From Owenia fusiformis (Eukaryota; Annelida; Polychaeta; Sabellida; Oweniidae), in the NCBI GenBank assembly GCA_903813345.2, contig CAIIXF020000010.1, forward strand, positions 28,422,425 to 28,482,424: 60,000 bases of DNA, in the 5' to 3' direction. The position numbers and the translations under genes are program-made. The notes beneath the pieces were generated by a model that saw only the letters and a list, made by a program, of their open reading frames with translations, was not told the origin of the DNA and did not search any database. This document shows, in pieces, positions 36,651 through 50,700 of this stretch (the stretch's first letter is position 1; each line of letters opens with the position of its first letter).

Positions 36651-38165
36651 CCCCAGCCTAGGGTGTTTTTGGGGGGTGGGGGGCTAACCCCTCAGAAAAG
36701 AATTTCCTACCACTTTGCGAAGCTATAACCTAGGTGGAAGTTTCAACCATGAAACATCTAGTACATCTAGAAATATGGTTTCGAAAGTTGTTCATCAACT
36801 TTGAAGCAAAAGTTTTAATATACGTAGAATACAAAAGACGGCTTATCAGTCTTTTTCGGGTGCTTAGAGGGATTAATTATTCACCTTCAATAAAATTATT
36901 CATACATGTAGTGCTATAGGGTTAAATTTTCGCCAGCCATCTACAATCTGCGCTTTATTAAATTGTGATCAGTTTGCTGAGCGCTTTGGCGGGCGAATTG
37001 GTGTTCCGAAACATTGTCTACGCGTTTCAAGCGAAACCGTTTTAAGAGTATATGCGACATTTTCAGAGATGTTTCATGGTAGGAAAAACTAGAAAGGAAT
37101 TATATTTGATCTAATACAGGCCGTAAATGTGGAAAATTGGACCTTTCATCCTAAAATTCGTTCGGTACTGTTCACAACTCTACCATTATCTCTTGAAATA
37201 ACAAGGACTTACTATATATCGCCTGCCAAACATAATTATTTGTGCTAGTTACGAAATCGTAGAAACTGAAATGACATATCGAATACTGAAACAGTTTGAA
37301 AACCATGATTTAATCCTTGCTACTTACACAATGACACATTCTTCAAACTTCTTCAAATTCGAAGAAGTTATCAATCAATTTTAACAGTAAAAAGGACTGT
37401 TGAAAATGGCTCTTAATTATTTTATTCAAAAGCATATATTTCAAAGTATAATATGTAACTTACATTGACACATTAAGAATCATTACGTGATGTGTTGCGT
37501 TGCAGGAAGCTCAATTACTTGCAGCTAGAGAAGTCGAACTGTTATAACAAAAACATTATTTCAAAACATTTTCAACTATTTTTTAAAAATCATTTGACCA
37601 CGATTAAGTTTTTGTATAAAGGTTCAGTAGAGCTTACACTCCCCTCCATAAGTTTTGCAACTGGAAGTATTCATTGGACAGAATACAAAACCTATAAAAA
37701 GTTCCTAAATCACAATAGTTTGGAAATATGACAAATATGTTTTTTTCAAATCACTAAACATATCCATCGTATTCGTTTCGACTTAGTTTCTTAAAAGATA
37801 ACTTCATCTACTTAAAAACTAACCTTTGCGCCCAGGGTACACCAAATATTAACACGCTGTGATAAGTGATCCAAAGGAGGACTTTCGTTACTTCTACCGG
37901 TTTACAATTATAACTATACAATCTCAAAACTAATGTTTTATAGGAAATTCAATGAAGGATATTCTTAGATTTTGGTATACAAAAGAGCCAGTGTTCAAAA
38001 TGATATATTCCTAAATATGTCTAGACTCAAGTGAATAATTCATGAATGATAGTCCATACAATATGATGCTATGTAAGAAACCACGAAGTGGAATAATCAT
38101 TTTGCTCCGCTATTCATAAGCTGCCGAGTCTGCGTGAAAATGTTACAATATGTCAGGGTGGCTTT

Positions 38166-40648
38166 TTACTGCTCCCCAAAACAATGTTCAATGAGTTCGT
38201 CATAGTTGAGAGTCCCACTTCCATCCTCGTCTGCTAACTGTATAATTCTGGCAACCTCTTCCTCCGAGAGATCTCGTCCCATTTCGTCAAACACCTAGAA
38301 AGATACTTAGATATTAGTGTGTGCGTCCTTGAAAAATTATAGAAATAGAAACGGTTTCATGTTTTGCTCATTTTCGAATTGACTCTATAGCTTTGCTTTA
38401 TGCAACCCCGCCCTCTCTCACCCCCTCTGTGAACAACTGCCATTCCACTTTTGGCCGGTCCCAGTAGCGTCCGGATTAATCTGTACTGTAATTAACTTGT
38501 GTAAGTAAGATATATTCAAGTTAAAGGGAATTTTCTATTATTTTCTGTTAATTACCCCGAATCAGCCACCTGGTGTTGAAAATGGTAACTACCTACTCGC
38601 ATCTGGGTATTTGCCACACTGCTGAGTTTGACTAATTGTTTTACTGACCTGGCTCAATTCTTCTCTAGTAATCTGGCCACTTCCATCGTGGTCAAATCCC
38701 TTGAACAGTTCCCGGTACCTTGCCTTCCTGAAATGATACCCAAAGATTATTTTTGATAAGTTTTATCCAGAAGTCGCCACTTGTACTCTCTCAACTTAAC
38801 ATAGGATATTATCTACATGGCGGAACGACCGTTCGACAAGTTCGCTCCTTCACATTCTTCAGTATTTACAAATTGATGCAAAATTTCATAAAACACATGT
38901 ATATGCCAAGTCCTCAAAGGTTTTCCAGACACATCTATAAAAATATAATACATAAATTTATACCATAATCAAGTCAAAGTAAATAGGCTATTTAATGAAA
39001 AGGATAGGATATGAATTTTATTCCGAGGGAAAATATGATATTTGCCAAGAATATATCATATTGACCGAGGGCGATATCGTAGCCTGAGTGTCAATTTTCT
39101 CAAGGAAAAAATCACATTTAATCACGACCATCAATAACCTAGGTCATAACATAATGTTTTTTCTAAAACCTTCATTTATTTTATAGTGTTGTCTGTTATC
39201 ACTCAAGATCAAATGATGGTAATACAAAATGATACAATTTGATTGATCATATGCAACATTTCTAACTTTTAACATGTTTAATAATTTAGGATAGAACAAA
39301 AACGTAAAAATCGAGAGAATTCCCCGGGAATAGTTGTTACAGGATCTGGCATGGGATTTAGATGTTTAGGCAGACACGGGATACGCTATGGGATCTGATA
39401 CGACATTTTCGAATATCAATTGTATTCCCCGTTTATTTCCTAGGGAAACATGTACCCTAATTGTAGAAAAAACAAATAAACAAACGAGATAATAAAACGC
39501 GATGGAGATGAGCTCTTGAGCACAAAAATTGATTAATTTGTTATAATTCACTTTCCAGATTTAGACTTCTAAGAATTAAATGAGCTAACCCATAGAATCC
39601 CGCCAAAAAATATTTTAATGGTGTTTGTTTCTGTGTCACGCTGCTCGAGACGCTTTTTTCGATTATACAGATGTTGACAAATATTTCATAAGACCTAGAC
39701 TAACAGGGGTATACCTATTCTCTAATTGTAACGAGACTTACGTATGTTCTGCTGGGGGTGTTTGACTCATTGCCTCCATGAATTCATCAAGCGTTATTGT
39801 GTTATCATCAGAGGAATCGGCAGCGTCAAATATATTCTGCAATAAAAACAATGAAAATTGACAAAAAGTCTCCCCGAGGAAACAAGTTAAACAAAAAGAA
39901 CTGAAGAAACCAAGTTCTAGCAAATCAAATATACGAGATCGATCAATAAGTTCTGAGTAATTGTCGCCTACCTAAAACACGAGTTACCATGGTAAACATA
40001 TTTTTCTCAAAATTGAGGTGGATACTCACTGAAACCGATATGAATCATGTAAATGCTAGTTTGTGCCATTATTTTGCATATCCAGTGAACATTTCAAGTA
40101 GAAAGTATAAAATTCTTAATTTAAGATACTTCTTCTCAGAATTTATTGATCGACCTGTCCTGGTATAACATTCAAAAATATCAATTATAAAATTCATTCG
40201 TGTATTTAAACTGTCAGTAACGGGGCCAATAGACCAGGTTACAATTTCCCATATACCAGAGCTTTGTAAACATTATAAAAAAGAAATGTACTTAAGGTGG
40301 TGGTATAAAAGGTGACATGTAACATCTAGATGTATGTTATCGATAATAAATACAACTAGTACAGTAAGGCCAGTGGTGTTCACTATATACAGGTTTTACT
40401 GTATTATAGGTGAGAGCGCTATTTTGAAGAACACGGTCTAGCAGTTCAGAAGGCTAAATCAGGATTAAATCAAGAGCATAAAAAATGATAATGTAAAAAC
40501 AATTTTATGTGATCAACTCCAAACATACCCTCAATGATTCTGTGTCCCCTTTGTAGCCTTTTTTCACCAAGACATCTTTTAGTTCTTTGAATGTTAGTGA
40601 GCCTGTGCCGTCAGTATCTGCCTCGTTAAAGAATTCCTCGTATGACAT
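38166..40648 (-). CDS. Calmodulin-like protein, four EF-hands (4 coding exons)
   Basis: A calcium sensor of the calmodulin/troponin C superfamily, probably cytosolic. Exons in transcription order are 40648-40529, 39836-39742, 38727-38649 and 38294-38166; phases agree and give 140 aa, slightly shorter than calmodulin (149). Loops: EF1 DTDGTGSLTFKE, EF2 DSSDDNTITLDE (the central Gly is Asn), EF3 DHDGSGQITREE and EF4 DEDGSGTLNYDE. All have acidic positions 1 and 12, so all four may bind calcium. It differs too much from calmodulin to be calmodulin itself. A 5' UTR acceptor lies after 40677 on the minus strand. The ATG at 40648 is the first in this exon. Confidence 0.9.
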
Positions 40649-41330
40649 GCTTGCGTGAGAACTAGCTGTTTACGAATCTGAAACGGTGAACGAACTTTTC
40701 AATATATAATTATGCCAGTGGTAAGTACTTTTCGAATTTTCAGTTCAAACAGGTTTGTTTACTGAATTGGAATATGTATGTGGTATGTTCATGCCAGGGG
40801 CATGTGATAGAAATTAAAATGAGTTAAAGGCCCCTTGTTAATTGTTTGTTTTTAGGTTTAAATTTTAATTGAAATTTAACATGTTAAGCTTGTTGATATG
40901 AACTAGGATGAAGAAAATATTTCTTCATCCTTGACATAAATTATTTTAGCGTTTGTGTTATCGTTTTAGAATAGCGTTTATGCATCTTAAAAATGATACC
41001 ATCAAATCAAATTGAAGTCCAAAATATACTCCACCTTTCCTTTAAGTTAAATATTTATTACCGTCCGCCATCTAACTTAAAACAAATAAACAATGAAAAG
41101 TTAACTTACCAAAAAATCACACAAATGATATCTTGTTCAGAGAATGACCTACTCCAGTATGCGGATTTCAAACCAGAGTTTTTTCTTCAAGTTAAATAAA
41201 ACGTGTTGCCTAAAGCTCGCCTAAAATAAAATGTGTGGACCTAAATGAATGAATGAATGAGGACACTGTGTTCATGAATGGACCAATTTATTTATAAAGC
41301 ACACACACTGTATGTCACACATTCACTTAC

Positions 41331-41345
41331 CATTGCTCATCGTTA
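41331..41345 (-). promoter_or_regulatory. Possible 5' UTR exon end with uORF for the calmodulin-like gene
   Basis: On the minus strand ATGAGCAATG is followed by a strong donor GTAAGT (41330). Joined to the acceptor at 40677 it would read ATG AGC AAT GAT TCG TAA, a five-codon upstream ORF before the main start at 40648. The exon's 5' boundary is unknown. Confidence 0.25.
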
Positions 41346-42737
41346 AAAACAAACCCTTGGCAATAAACGTTGGTCTTAAAAAGTTTTTTTATACTTTTAA
41401 ACATGTAGATATGCCCATTAACACAGCTTATAAAACAAAAACTCAAACCGGCCCATTTTCAAACCAATAGATTGCACTTATAAAACTTCTCTTGGGCGAG
41501 TCAACCCTGAATAAATGCATTTTTTAATTATTTGATAAAGGGAATGTCGATGTTCACGTTAGTTCTTCATTTCCTGCTATTACTAATATATGCAACAGTC
41601 TAGACATTATTGTTAGGCGAGCCCACGAGATACCTTTTAATATTAGTTAGATTTAGGCCAGGCCAATTTACTCTGACGTTTAGCCATATTTTGTTTTCTA
41701 AGAAGGATGAGGGTAAGGATTTCACAGTGTTCGTCTCATATCCTAAAAATTGTTGTGTCCATGATCGCCCCCTGATTAGTATTGGTTAAGCCTGAATACA
41801 AAAAATGATCGTTCCCATTAACACAATATGTTATCTTTCAAGTAAACTCCCAAGTATAAGGGAGCATTTCAAAAGTTCGATGACGGACAATTAATAGTAT
41901 TTGAACACTTATTCCAGTTCCCTGGAATTTTAGTTGAGCAAACTTTGCTAGATATAAATCAGGATTCTACATTGAGATACAATGTAAAAGATAATCTCAT
42001 GCTGATATTGAACAACAAGATTGGAATTCTTATAAAAAATGACTGTATAACGTAAATGTTAAAGATACAGTGTGCCTTAAGCGCACTGATTCATATCAAC
42101 ATTTCTCAAGAACAGTTATGAGGGGGGAGGGGGTCACAGATTAACTGTTCAAATACAGTTAATTTTCCGTCATCAATCTTTTGAAATGCTCCCTAATAAA
42201 AATAATAAAAAATGACAATAAAAAATTTCGAAAAAATATGAATAGGGGATCCCATGTCAACATTTTTATCAAAATGTTAAACCTATTTACTCAAAAGAGG
42301 ATCTTCTTTTTTGATTTTTATTGCATGAACAGATTATTCAACAAGATGTCTAAAACTTCTTCAAAAAAAAAATGGTAACAAAAGAAAACATATTGTTTCA
42401 ATGAAAATCACTGCATCTATGGCCCGCAGAAGGTACTCATGGTAAAAGATGACTGTCCAAAATCACTTGCAATACTCCTACATGGCCAATCCCCGGTTTG
42501 ATACTTATAAAATAAAGATACTGAACCCCAAAAGAAACTTTTATGACATTTAATGCAGAGTTTAATATGGAATAATTGCCCATTTTCCTTTCAAGTTTGT
42601 CGAGTTCCTTCACATAGTAACATTGAGCTAACGGCACTTGAGTTATCATCCCTATAGACAGATAGACGAACGGACTGACAGGACGAATGAACGTATGGAA
42701 TGACATCTAGTGTTCTCTATGTATAAAGCTATATATA

Positions 42738-43210
42738 CAGGGTGGTCCAAAAAATGGGACACTCGCATTTCAAAAATAAATATTGATTTTCTTGATGAAA
42801 ACATGTCATATTATATACCAGTGGATAGGGAATTTACTTATCTTTAATTTGGTATATCATAATATTATAATATCTGCCAACCAGCGTCCATAATATAAAT
42901 GACGTCATTTTAGTTTCAAAACAGGTTTTCCAGAACTTGCAAAAACCAAGTTTTTTGTCAACTTTATCTACATACAGAGATGTTCAATATGTCCATCATT
43001 TTGATCAATTATAGCCCTCAATTTTGGCCTTAACTGGTCAAAAACATCATTGATATTCTGTTGAGACAATGGATTCCACTTTTCAAAAAGTCTATCCTTA
43101 ATAAGGGACTGAGTAGATGTAAGGGGTTCATGGTAAACCAATTCTGTTTTCATGACGAAAATCAATATTTATTTTTGGAATATGAGTGTCCCATTTTTTG
43201 GACCACCCTG
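42738..43210 (-). mobile_element. Non-autonomous IS630/Tc1/mariner-type DNA transposon, copy 1
   Basis: Terminal inverted repeats start cagggtggtccaaaaaatgg and extend past 'gacactcgcatttcaaaaataaatattgattttc' with few mismatches. TA dinucleotides flank both ends, as in Tc1/mariner insertions. On the minus strand near 43165-42968 there is a short frame ending RAIIDQNDGHIEHL, which resembles the 'i..nGGHf.hl' C-terminus of this transposase superfamily. About 473 bp long, so most of the transposase is deleted. Confidence 0.8.
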
Positions 43211-43319
43211 TATATATTATTGGATCTAATAATTAATCAATTAGTTTGGTAAACATGGTAGAAACAAAACAAAACTAAACATGGCAGCCAATGTTAACTG
43301 TAGCGTGACCTGTAGTCTC

Positions 43320-43535
43320 AAGAATACAGTACAGTAATACATGTACAGAGTAAACATAATAAAGTTTATAACTCAAGAATACAATACTCAAAAATATGTT
43401 CACTGTAGGTAGCTATTCACTACAGAGGGGTATTCTATACACAAGTCAGTAAAGTATTTGTGGAGGAAAGGTGTTCACGAGAGACAAGTGTTCACTAGAG
43501 AGACGTGTTCATTAAGACAGGTTTTACTGTACATG
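43320..43535. repeat. Family 4 'ACAGTAAAACCTGT' repeat copy
   Basis: Contains 'ggtgttcacgagagacaagt', 'gttcactagagagacgtgtt' and ends 'cattaagacaggttttactg' followed by tacatgta, i.e. the opposite orientation to the start of the copy at 35644. Confidence 0.65.
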
Positions 43536-44344
43536 TAAGTATGCTGTACCATTCTTACAACTCACCAGTATAATATCATGAGACATGAGTGCCATTTAAT
43601 GGTTAAGGCCAAGGTGCATGTTGGAATTTTTGCGATTTTAAACCACTGAATATTCTAGTTATTCAAACATTCTGAAGAATTATCAACCCTCAATTAATAG
43701 TCTAGGTACACTAATGCATCTTTTGTGCAAGAATGAAAGATGTAGATGATGTGCGGAATGAGTTATGTTTATCTGAAAATAGCACATGGTCATGAAATTT
43801 CATCAAAGTGCACCCTGACCTTAAGGAGGTTCAACTCAGTGGGGGAGCTTGAAAAGGTGATGAGCAGCATGGCAACCTCACATTGTAGATGGGCTTTCTA
43901 AACGACAAACAAAGAGATACAGTAATGGTCAAGATGCTTACACTTGTCTGCCCACTTAACTGATAACATAAACTACATGACAATATAAAGACCTTTTTGC
44001 CAGTACCTCACACTTTACAGCTAATCTTTCAGAAATCTAAGAAAAAGTTCACAAGCAAAAGTTCCAAACTTTTCCTTGTATACATGTACTGTAAGGTCTG
44101 AAGGTTGATACAATATTAGACAATTTCCCTTGAAAAACTTTTTAGTGAGATTTTTAGGCAGATCACATTGCCTATTGTTTAATTTGTGACAACAATTGTA
44201 TCATAATGACACTTGTACAACAGTTAATAATTGACAAGTATCACATTATATAAAAGAATACTGAAGTTAATTTCTTGAGAATCATAAAAGGACAGAAGGT
44301 ACAAAGATAAAGATTTAAAAGAGCTGACAGTAATTCTTAACATA

Positions 44345-46770
44345 ATGTCAAACAAAGTATTTATTCTGCTCATATTCATCTATGCGAATGTTTTACCATG
44401 TTACTTTGGACAAAATGATCCATGTACATACAATGTAGAGGATGCAACAGCATGGTGTGATGGGAAGAACCTTACAGCAGTGCCATCAAATCTACCAAAC
44501 ACCACCAGAACGCTTCATTTGGAGAACAATATAATGACTAAAATTAACAATGGATCATTCAGACATTTACCTCTTTTGAAGAACCTTTACATGATGAATA
44601 ATAGCATCGATAAGCTCATACAACCCGCATGGAAAGGATTAATGAATCTTGAAACTCTAAACTTATCAGGAAATAGTTTTAGAAAGTTAGGAACTTACTG
44701 GTTTACTCTTCCAATACAAAATTTGATAATCGATGAAAATAAAGCCTTGAGTGAAATGGAAATGAACACATTCACTTCACAAATGCAATCACTGTCAATA
44801 AGATTCTGTAATATCTCACAACTGAATAAAGAAATATTTTGGACCACCAGTCGAATTGGAACTATAGATTTTTCTGGCAACCCTTTACACCATATAGAAA
44901 GTGGAACATTCAAGTACATAAATGGTCTTGAAAATATCATCATTGACCAATGTGACCTCACCATAGTAAAAGATGAATTTAAAACAATAGACACTGTAAA
45001 GAAAATTCATTTGGTCAACAATAAAATCACCTACATTATTGCAACAGCATTTGAAGGCAATATAGAGCTGAATGAAGTGAATCTATTTGGAAATGAACTC
45101 TCCTTATTACCTGACGCATTTCTTACAGCAACATCAATTCGGAATATTAACGTTTCAAAGAATTCAATCACGAAGTTCACCCAATCAGATAGTAGAATTT
45201 TCATCAGGTTGGCTCGCTTTGATGGAAGTGAGAATCCGTTTGAATGTACTGAAGAACTTTGGTACTTTATCCACTTTGCGATATCACCTAAAGGTGTTAG
45301 TGTGGTCCAAAACTGGCCTAATGGGTATAGGTGTGCTTTGCCTATTGAACACAGTGGTAAAACTCTTTTGGAGTATTCTAATTTTACACAAGCTGAGACA
45401 ACCACTGAGTATATAACGATACAAGAAACGTCTGAATCAACAGATGCATGGCAAACCACTCTTCACACTGAACCTCCAACTAAAAGAACAGATACGGCAG
45501 TCACTCACGCCACAGTGGAAATAACAGGTTGGACTGACGCAGGATCAACAGATATCCTTGTGAGTGGAAGACCTGAAGCTACAACACAAGAGGAAGTTGG
45601 CCCAACTCTTGGACATGAAGGTTTGTTGGAGAATCATTTTTATTTGATGCGCTTGAAACTGCTAAAAACTGAAACCATATATGAAAATTTTAAATCATAT
45701 CAGCTATTTCTGACCAGTATGAGGAAGCAAATTCAAGTGCATTTATCCAAGTGCTCCAAAAAGTCCTTTTTTAAGATTTGGCTGTCCATAAAAAATCACC
45801 TGTTGTGTTTTCAGGAGAGACTTTGAACACTGCAATGATAGTAGGGATAACTGTTGGAGTCTTGATGCTCATCCTTCTTGTCATACTCTGCATATATGTC
45901 ATCAAGTAAGTGATGATTATAAACATGGAAGGAAATTTTGTTCTTTCCTTTTTATTTGAATGAATTTTTGTTCAGTTTTATTGAAGATCGGAGCTCGTTC
46001 TTGTCAATTTAGATCTGAGTGGACTTTCTACATTGCAACAGATAATTGTGGGCTAGGTTTTTACATGTTAGACTATGGTCCTGTAGTTAAAAGGTTGGTG
46101 AGAAGTTTACTCTAATGAAATGATTTTATTTTTAAGTCACATGATTTCAGAGTATTATAACTCTCGTGTACAGCATTAATGAAATGTGTTGATGTTTTCA
46201 TGTAGAAAGAAGAAAAAGGAAAAGATTGAATCTTCGAACAACAATTCAACAGCCTATATCCAACCAAACTTACAAACGGGATCAGAAATGAGCCTTAAAC
46301 AAACAAATCAATTGGACTCACACAGCGACCTACAAAACTACCCCCCAAGAAATAATCATAAAAAACCAGAGGGGCCACTTTTCAAAAACTACAAACAGAT
46401 AAAATCTCATGAGGTTACCCCAAGAGCTGGGATGATTGAAAAGAGAAAGGCGAACCAAGATGATGTTGACACCACTAGTGAGGCTTTACCAAGAAACAAA
46501 CCACATGAGGAGAATTTCAACCCTGTGATGATGGTCAGACCCGTGAGACACAACAATGAATTTAACATTCCTAATTTAGATACCCCTGCAAGGAGGGCCA
46601 ATGCATTAGCTCCTTTGGTGCCTTTAGACGCTCAGAAGAAACCACCAAAGAGAAAGAAGAAAAAGAAAAGACAAAAGAGAACTCAAGAATTGGACTCGAT
46701 GATCCATGTCGATGAAGTTGAGGAAAATGGGGAATTCAAATTGAAAACAATACAACCTCAAATACACTGA
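44345..46770 (+). CDS. Single-pass leucine-rich-repeat membrane protein (3 coding exons)
   Basis: Exons 44345-45620, 45815-45905 and 46206-46770 join in phase to give 643 aa. Residues 1-23 form a signal peptide. A short N-terminal Cys cap (C27, C38) leads into about ten LRRs (for example LETLNLSGNSF, LNEVNLFGNELSLLP). An LRR C-terminal cap follows (NPFECTEELWYFI ... YRC). A Thr/Glu-rich, probably O-glycosylated stalk precedes the membrane segment, which is encoded by the small second exon (AMIVGITVGVLMLILLVILC). The cytosolic tail of about 190 aa is polar, with a strongly basic KKPPKRKKKKKRQKR patch and no TIR, kinase or other recognised domain. It is likely a type I cell-surface adhesion or recognition protein; ligand unknown. 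Reading through the first donor would give a soluble 493-aa form ending in a different tail. A poly(A) signal (AATAAA) is at about 46911. Confidence 0.9.
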
Positions 46771-47081
46771 AATATCCCACAATGTGACAATGACATTGAA
46801 TTTTTACATTTTTGGATGACAGGTTTTTCACACTTTGACTAATAGAAAATGAGCAGGTTAGATTGAGGATGATTGTTATACACATGTCATGTACACAATT
46901 TCTTATCAAATAAAAATACTACATTTGATAACTCTTTCTCATTTTAAATGATTTAAATCAAAATCTTATGGAATGTAAACAAGTAGTGCAATTCACATTT
47001 GAGTTTCTCAGTTTCTTTCATTTTCTTCAATTTTAAGGGGCAACAAGGACTGTAGAGAGAAAATTCGAATTTTTTATTTTT

Positions 47082-47401
47082 TCTGAGCTATCAGGTCAAT
47101 ATTTGGCTTAACATCTTCTTTGACATACCTATTTTCTTAAATGTATGGATAAACGCTCAATTTCAGCATTAAGAAGTGTAAATTCAGTTCAAAGCTTCTA
47201 TAAGAGGAGTCCCACTTATAGATTTTTAAGATTCACCACGTTTCAAGATGAATATCAGCTGAAATAATGTTCATCCAAGGGGTTTCTTTGTAGATAATAA
47301 AAATATGTGTTAGTCTTGATGAAATATTCAAACTTAAATATATTTTGACACTGGTCGATGATCCTTGAATGGTCCCCCTGCACTAATTGTTGCACCTTTA
47401 A
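47082..47401 (-). repeat. Dispersed ~310-bp repeat, family 3, copy 2
   Basis: The reverse complement of this segment matches 16094-16405 nearly end to end (shared 'aagaagatgttaagccaaat' type text and 'gtgcaacaattagtgcaggg'). Confidence 0.8.
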
Positions 47402-47469
47402 CATTACTGATGAATGATGTCACATAGCAGAAGGTGCTTGTCATACACTATAAAACAATGATATGGAAT

Positions 47470-47620
47470 AAACAAGGCAGTAATGTGCAAAATGTCAACA
47501 CCTGCCATTTGTTACACACACTGAATGTCGCCACCAAACACGAACTGTTGAATGCAGTCCACAAAAAAGTTGGAGACTATAACAATATGTCACCACTCGT
47601 GTTGGCGACATAATAAAAAA
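47470..47620. repeat. Dispersed family 2 repeat, intergenic copy
   Basis: Shows the full pattern: 'gcagtaatgtgcaaaatgtc', 'acctgccatttgttacacac', 'ctgaatgtcgccaccaaaca' and the closing 'acaatatgtcaccactcgtg'. Confidence 0.8.
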
Positions 47621-47780
47621 AACTAGAATCCGTAAAACGTAATCCAACGGGTGTTTTAAGTCAATAGCAAATCTTCATATCCAATGAGCATTCTCCAAAA
47701 TGCAGAACTGGCATTTCAATATATTTTCAATATGACAATGACATCACTATAATATTTCAAAGTTACATCACAATATATAT

Positions 47781-50700
47781 TCAAAGTGACGTAACATCAT
47801 GAATAATCCTATCTTTTTCCTGCTTATTCTCCTTAGGATCGCAACAAGTGATAAAATAATCACCGTTCATTTGTTTTGTACTATAGCTTCTAAAAATATC
47901 CAATTTGGCAGGTAAAACACCTCTAATAAATAGCACTTGAGTAAAATATGACACCAATAGAATCGTTGCCATAGAAACCAACATGGAAAACGTTCGGAAT
48001 GGGAACAACTGTCCATCTGTTTCACTGTAGTATGGATAATAAATGAAAGGTGGTAGTCCAATGAAACTTTCCCCGCCACCCAATCGGAGTAATAATCCTA
48101 TGACGTAACCAGATATTGCACCATATGTGTTTGTGAATTTGAAATATAAGATCGTGGTTAACTGGGGAAACATCACCACGAAGACAATATCAGCAGCAAG
48201 TATAAACATTCCATAAATTGAGGGGATGAATAGTGACATCACCGTTGCTATGGCGCCCACAAAAAACACTGCAATTCTTTGTACCCATTCCAGCTCCTTG
48301 TCACTGGCCTGGAAACAGAATAAATTAATTGTTGTTTTGTTGTTTACAACCTTGTCTGCTCATGCTTTTTATTGTATATGTTTTATATATATGAGGCAAA
48401 GAAGATGAAATATGGTGTTCTGTTGATCAATAGGTGCCAATGAACAAAATAATTTGCTGTTACCTTTTCTCGAGCCAACTTGTTATAAATATTATATGTG
48501 AACATAGAACTTGATGATAAGATGGCGCTGTCTGTTGATGACATCACAGCTGCTGCCACGGCACCGAGACCTGAAATAAGACAGTAATAAATTGAATTGA
48601 ATTGAAATTGAAAAAAATATTATTATCTCAATGAAATTCAGATATGGAATTTCATATTTTCCTCTTTATTTGATGGTGGGTTAACATTGCTTGAAAACCT
48701 TTTTTTAATTGAGAACTTTCTCCAAGAAATCTCAGACACTATTCCAAATTTTGGAGAAGAAATGTGCAGTAGGTCATTTCCATTTGAGAGATTTAAATTT
48801 AATTAGTATATAGTATAGTGTCCGATGGGCTTTCTCTTAAAAGCTCATGAGTGTATGAAGGAAAATGTGCATGAAAAACACTTTTAGTTTTCTTTGGTTT
48901 GCAACATTTCTATTGTTACATCACAAATAACTAATATTCAAAAATTACAATTTACAGTATACAATAGGATTGTTTCAAAAATAAACTTATGGAGAAAATT
49001 CAAGAATTTACAATAGAACAACTTCATAAAATAAACCCATTGAGACCACAACATACCTATTGCTGATATTACGGTAGGTGTGAAATGTTGCAGGACAAGG
49101 GGTAGCACAAGACTGGACTGATTCAGAGACATTGGGGATTCTCCTAACTCTGTCATTGTCCAATCTGAAAAATGCACATTCATTACATGTAACTACAGAT
49201 TGTACTCAATAGTGACTGCACAGTCACTTGTCTTATACTGTATGTAATACATAGAAAAAAATGAAGATGAAATAAATGCACGAAAAAGTTTAAAACGATA
49301 AAATGGTAAGATATACAAAATTGGTTGAGAGCTATAATCATTAAACTTTGTTCAATATTTGTGCAACTGGTGTTTAGTTGAACAAAATATACAGAAACTA
49401 TTGAGTATAAAGACAACTCAATGACAGACCAAAAATATAAACTCGCACGAGCCACTATAGATTTTTTGTGTAATAAATATGATAATGCCATGGTGAATAA
49501 GCATCTTCGTTTCTAAAAGCATATAAAATGAATTTATTCTCACTAGCACTGGTTCCTACAGCCCCGATAAGAATCGGAGGAATCGCCATTAATGATGCGC
49601 CACACGCTGCGATAAATGTCAGCCGCTGAGCATGCTGGGAAGATTTCACTGACAGAACACGTTGAAAATAAGTCTGCCACGGTATTGTTCCAAATGTCTG
49701 CAATGTAACAATTATGACATTTTTTTAGTTATTCATTCTCATTTAACACACGACAATGAACGTGAAATAGCGAAAAATAGAACATGAATAAGTGACAATG
49801 GTTGTGAATATTCCTGTATTTATCAATTCAAATAACAACTTTTGTTGAATTTATTAACAGTAATTATAGAATGTCTAACTCTAGCTTGGTTTTATACCCA
49901 CATAAAAAGATATCTTCGGCCAGGTTTTCTGCTGGCCAGACAATCATACCACCATACATACTAGAATACAATCATGAATAATCCACAGGCCATCAAGCCC
50001 TTATTGATTTGACCCACACCTGACTGATACCCATCCAATAGAAAAAGCAGCAAGCATAATTTGAAACATTAACATGCAAAATGTCACCACCTGTTATTTA
50101 TTACAGAACTGCTGAATGCTGACAGCCGAACACCAACTGCGGAACACCAAGCGTTGCATAAATGCCATCCATAAAAATACAACAGTATGTCACCACTTCT
50201 ACAAGGTGACATAATAAAAAAATCAACATGGCCATTATTATAAAGCACAACTTTACTCACCATAGTGATAGCAAGATCAATCCAAACAGCTGTTGTCGGG
50301 GGATACCAGGTCCCATACCAACGCTCAGTTGTACTCGTGATGGGCTCCACAAGCTCATTTGTTAAAGCGAATGGCACACACAAAATCTGAAACAAAAAGG
50401 TTGGTATCATTTATTTGTTTTTTTATTCAGTTATTAACATAAGGTTTGACCTGTAGTGCAGCTGATTCGCAAACAAATAATCACTTTGATGAGGGTTTAT
50501 GCTTTTAGGATGTTTCTAAGATATTCCTCTCCAGAATGTATTTTATGACAGATTTGACATTTATCACCATTTAATAAATCTTCTATTGAAAGATGGCAGG
50601 GCTGCATACATCATACTTAACAGCTCAATAAAAAACAGACACAAGCATACTTTGGAAGTTTAAAGGCCCACTTTGGGAATTTTCAACATTTTTGGGCAAA

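Larger units (their letters stand above)
35324..38165. other. Intergenic region between the 564-aa protein gene and the calmodulin-like gene
   Basis: Contains the 3' UTR of the upstream gene (AATAAA near 36021), an inverted-repeat element at 35644-35827 and a LINE tail at about 36360-36650. From 36650 to 38165 I see only AT-rich sequence and a phrase 'actcccctccataagttttg' at about 37639 that resembles the end of a Tc1-like element. Confidence 0.5.
40678..44344. other. Intergenic region between the calmodulin-like gene and the LRR gene
   Basis: No conserved coding gene was seen apart from a transposase remnant in the element at 42738-43210 and a family 4 repeat at about 43320-43535. The rest is AT-rich. 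The two flanking genes are divergent, so their promoters should be at its edges. Confidence 0.5.
46771..47780. other. Region between the convergent LRR and SLC5 genes
   Basis: Holds the LRR gene 3' UTR (AATAAA near 46911), a family 3 repeat (47082-47401) and a family 2 repeat (47470-47620). No coding exon recognised. Confidence 0.6.

Noticed and set aside
40993-41199. 68-residue plus-strand frame upstream of the calmodulin-like gene
   Set aside because: AT-driven composition with no motif and no splice evidence.
45031-45459. 142-residue minus-strand frame opposite the LRR gene
   Set aside because: It is the antisense shadow of a strongly supported LRR exon.
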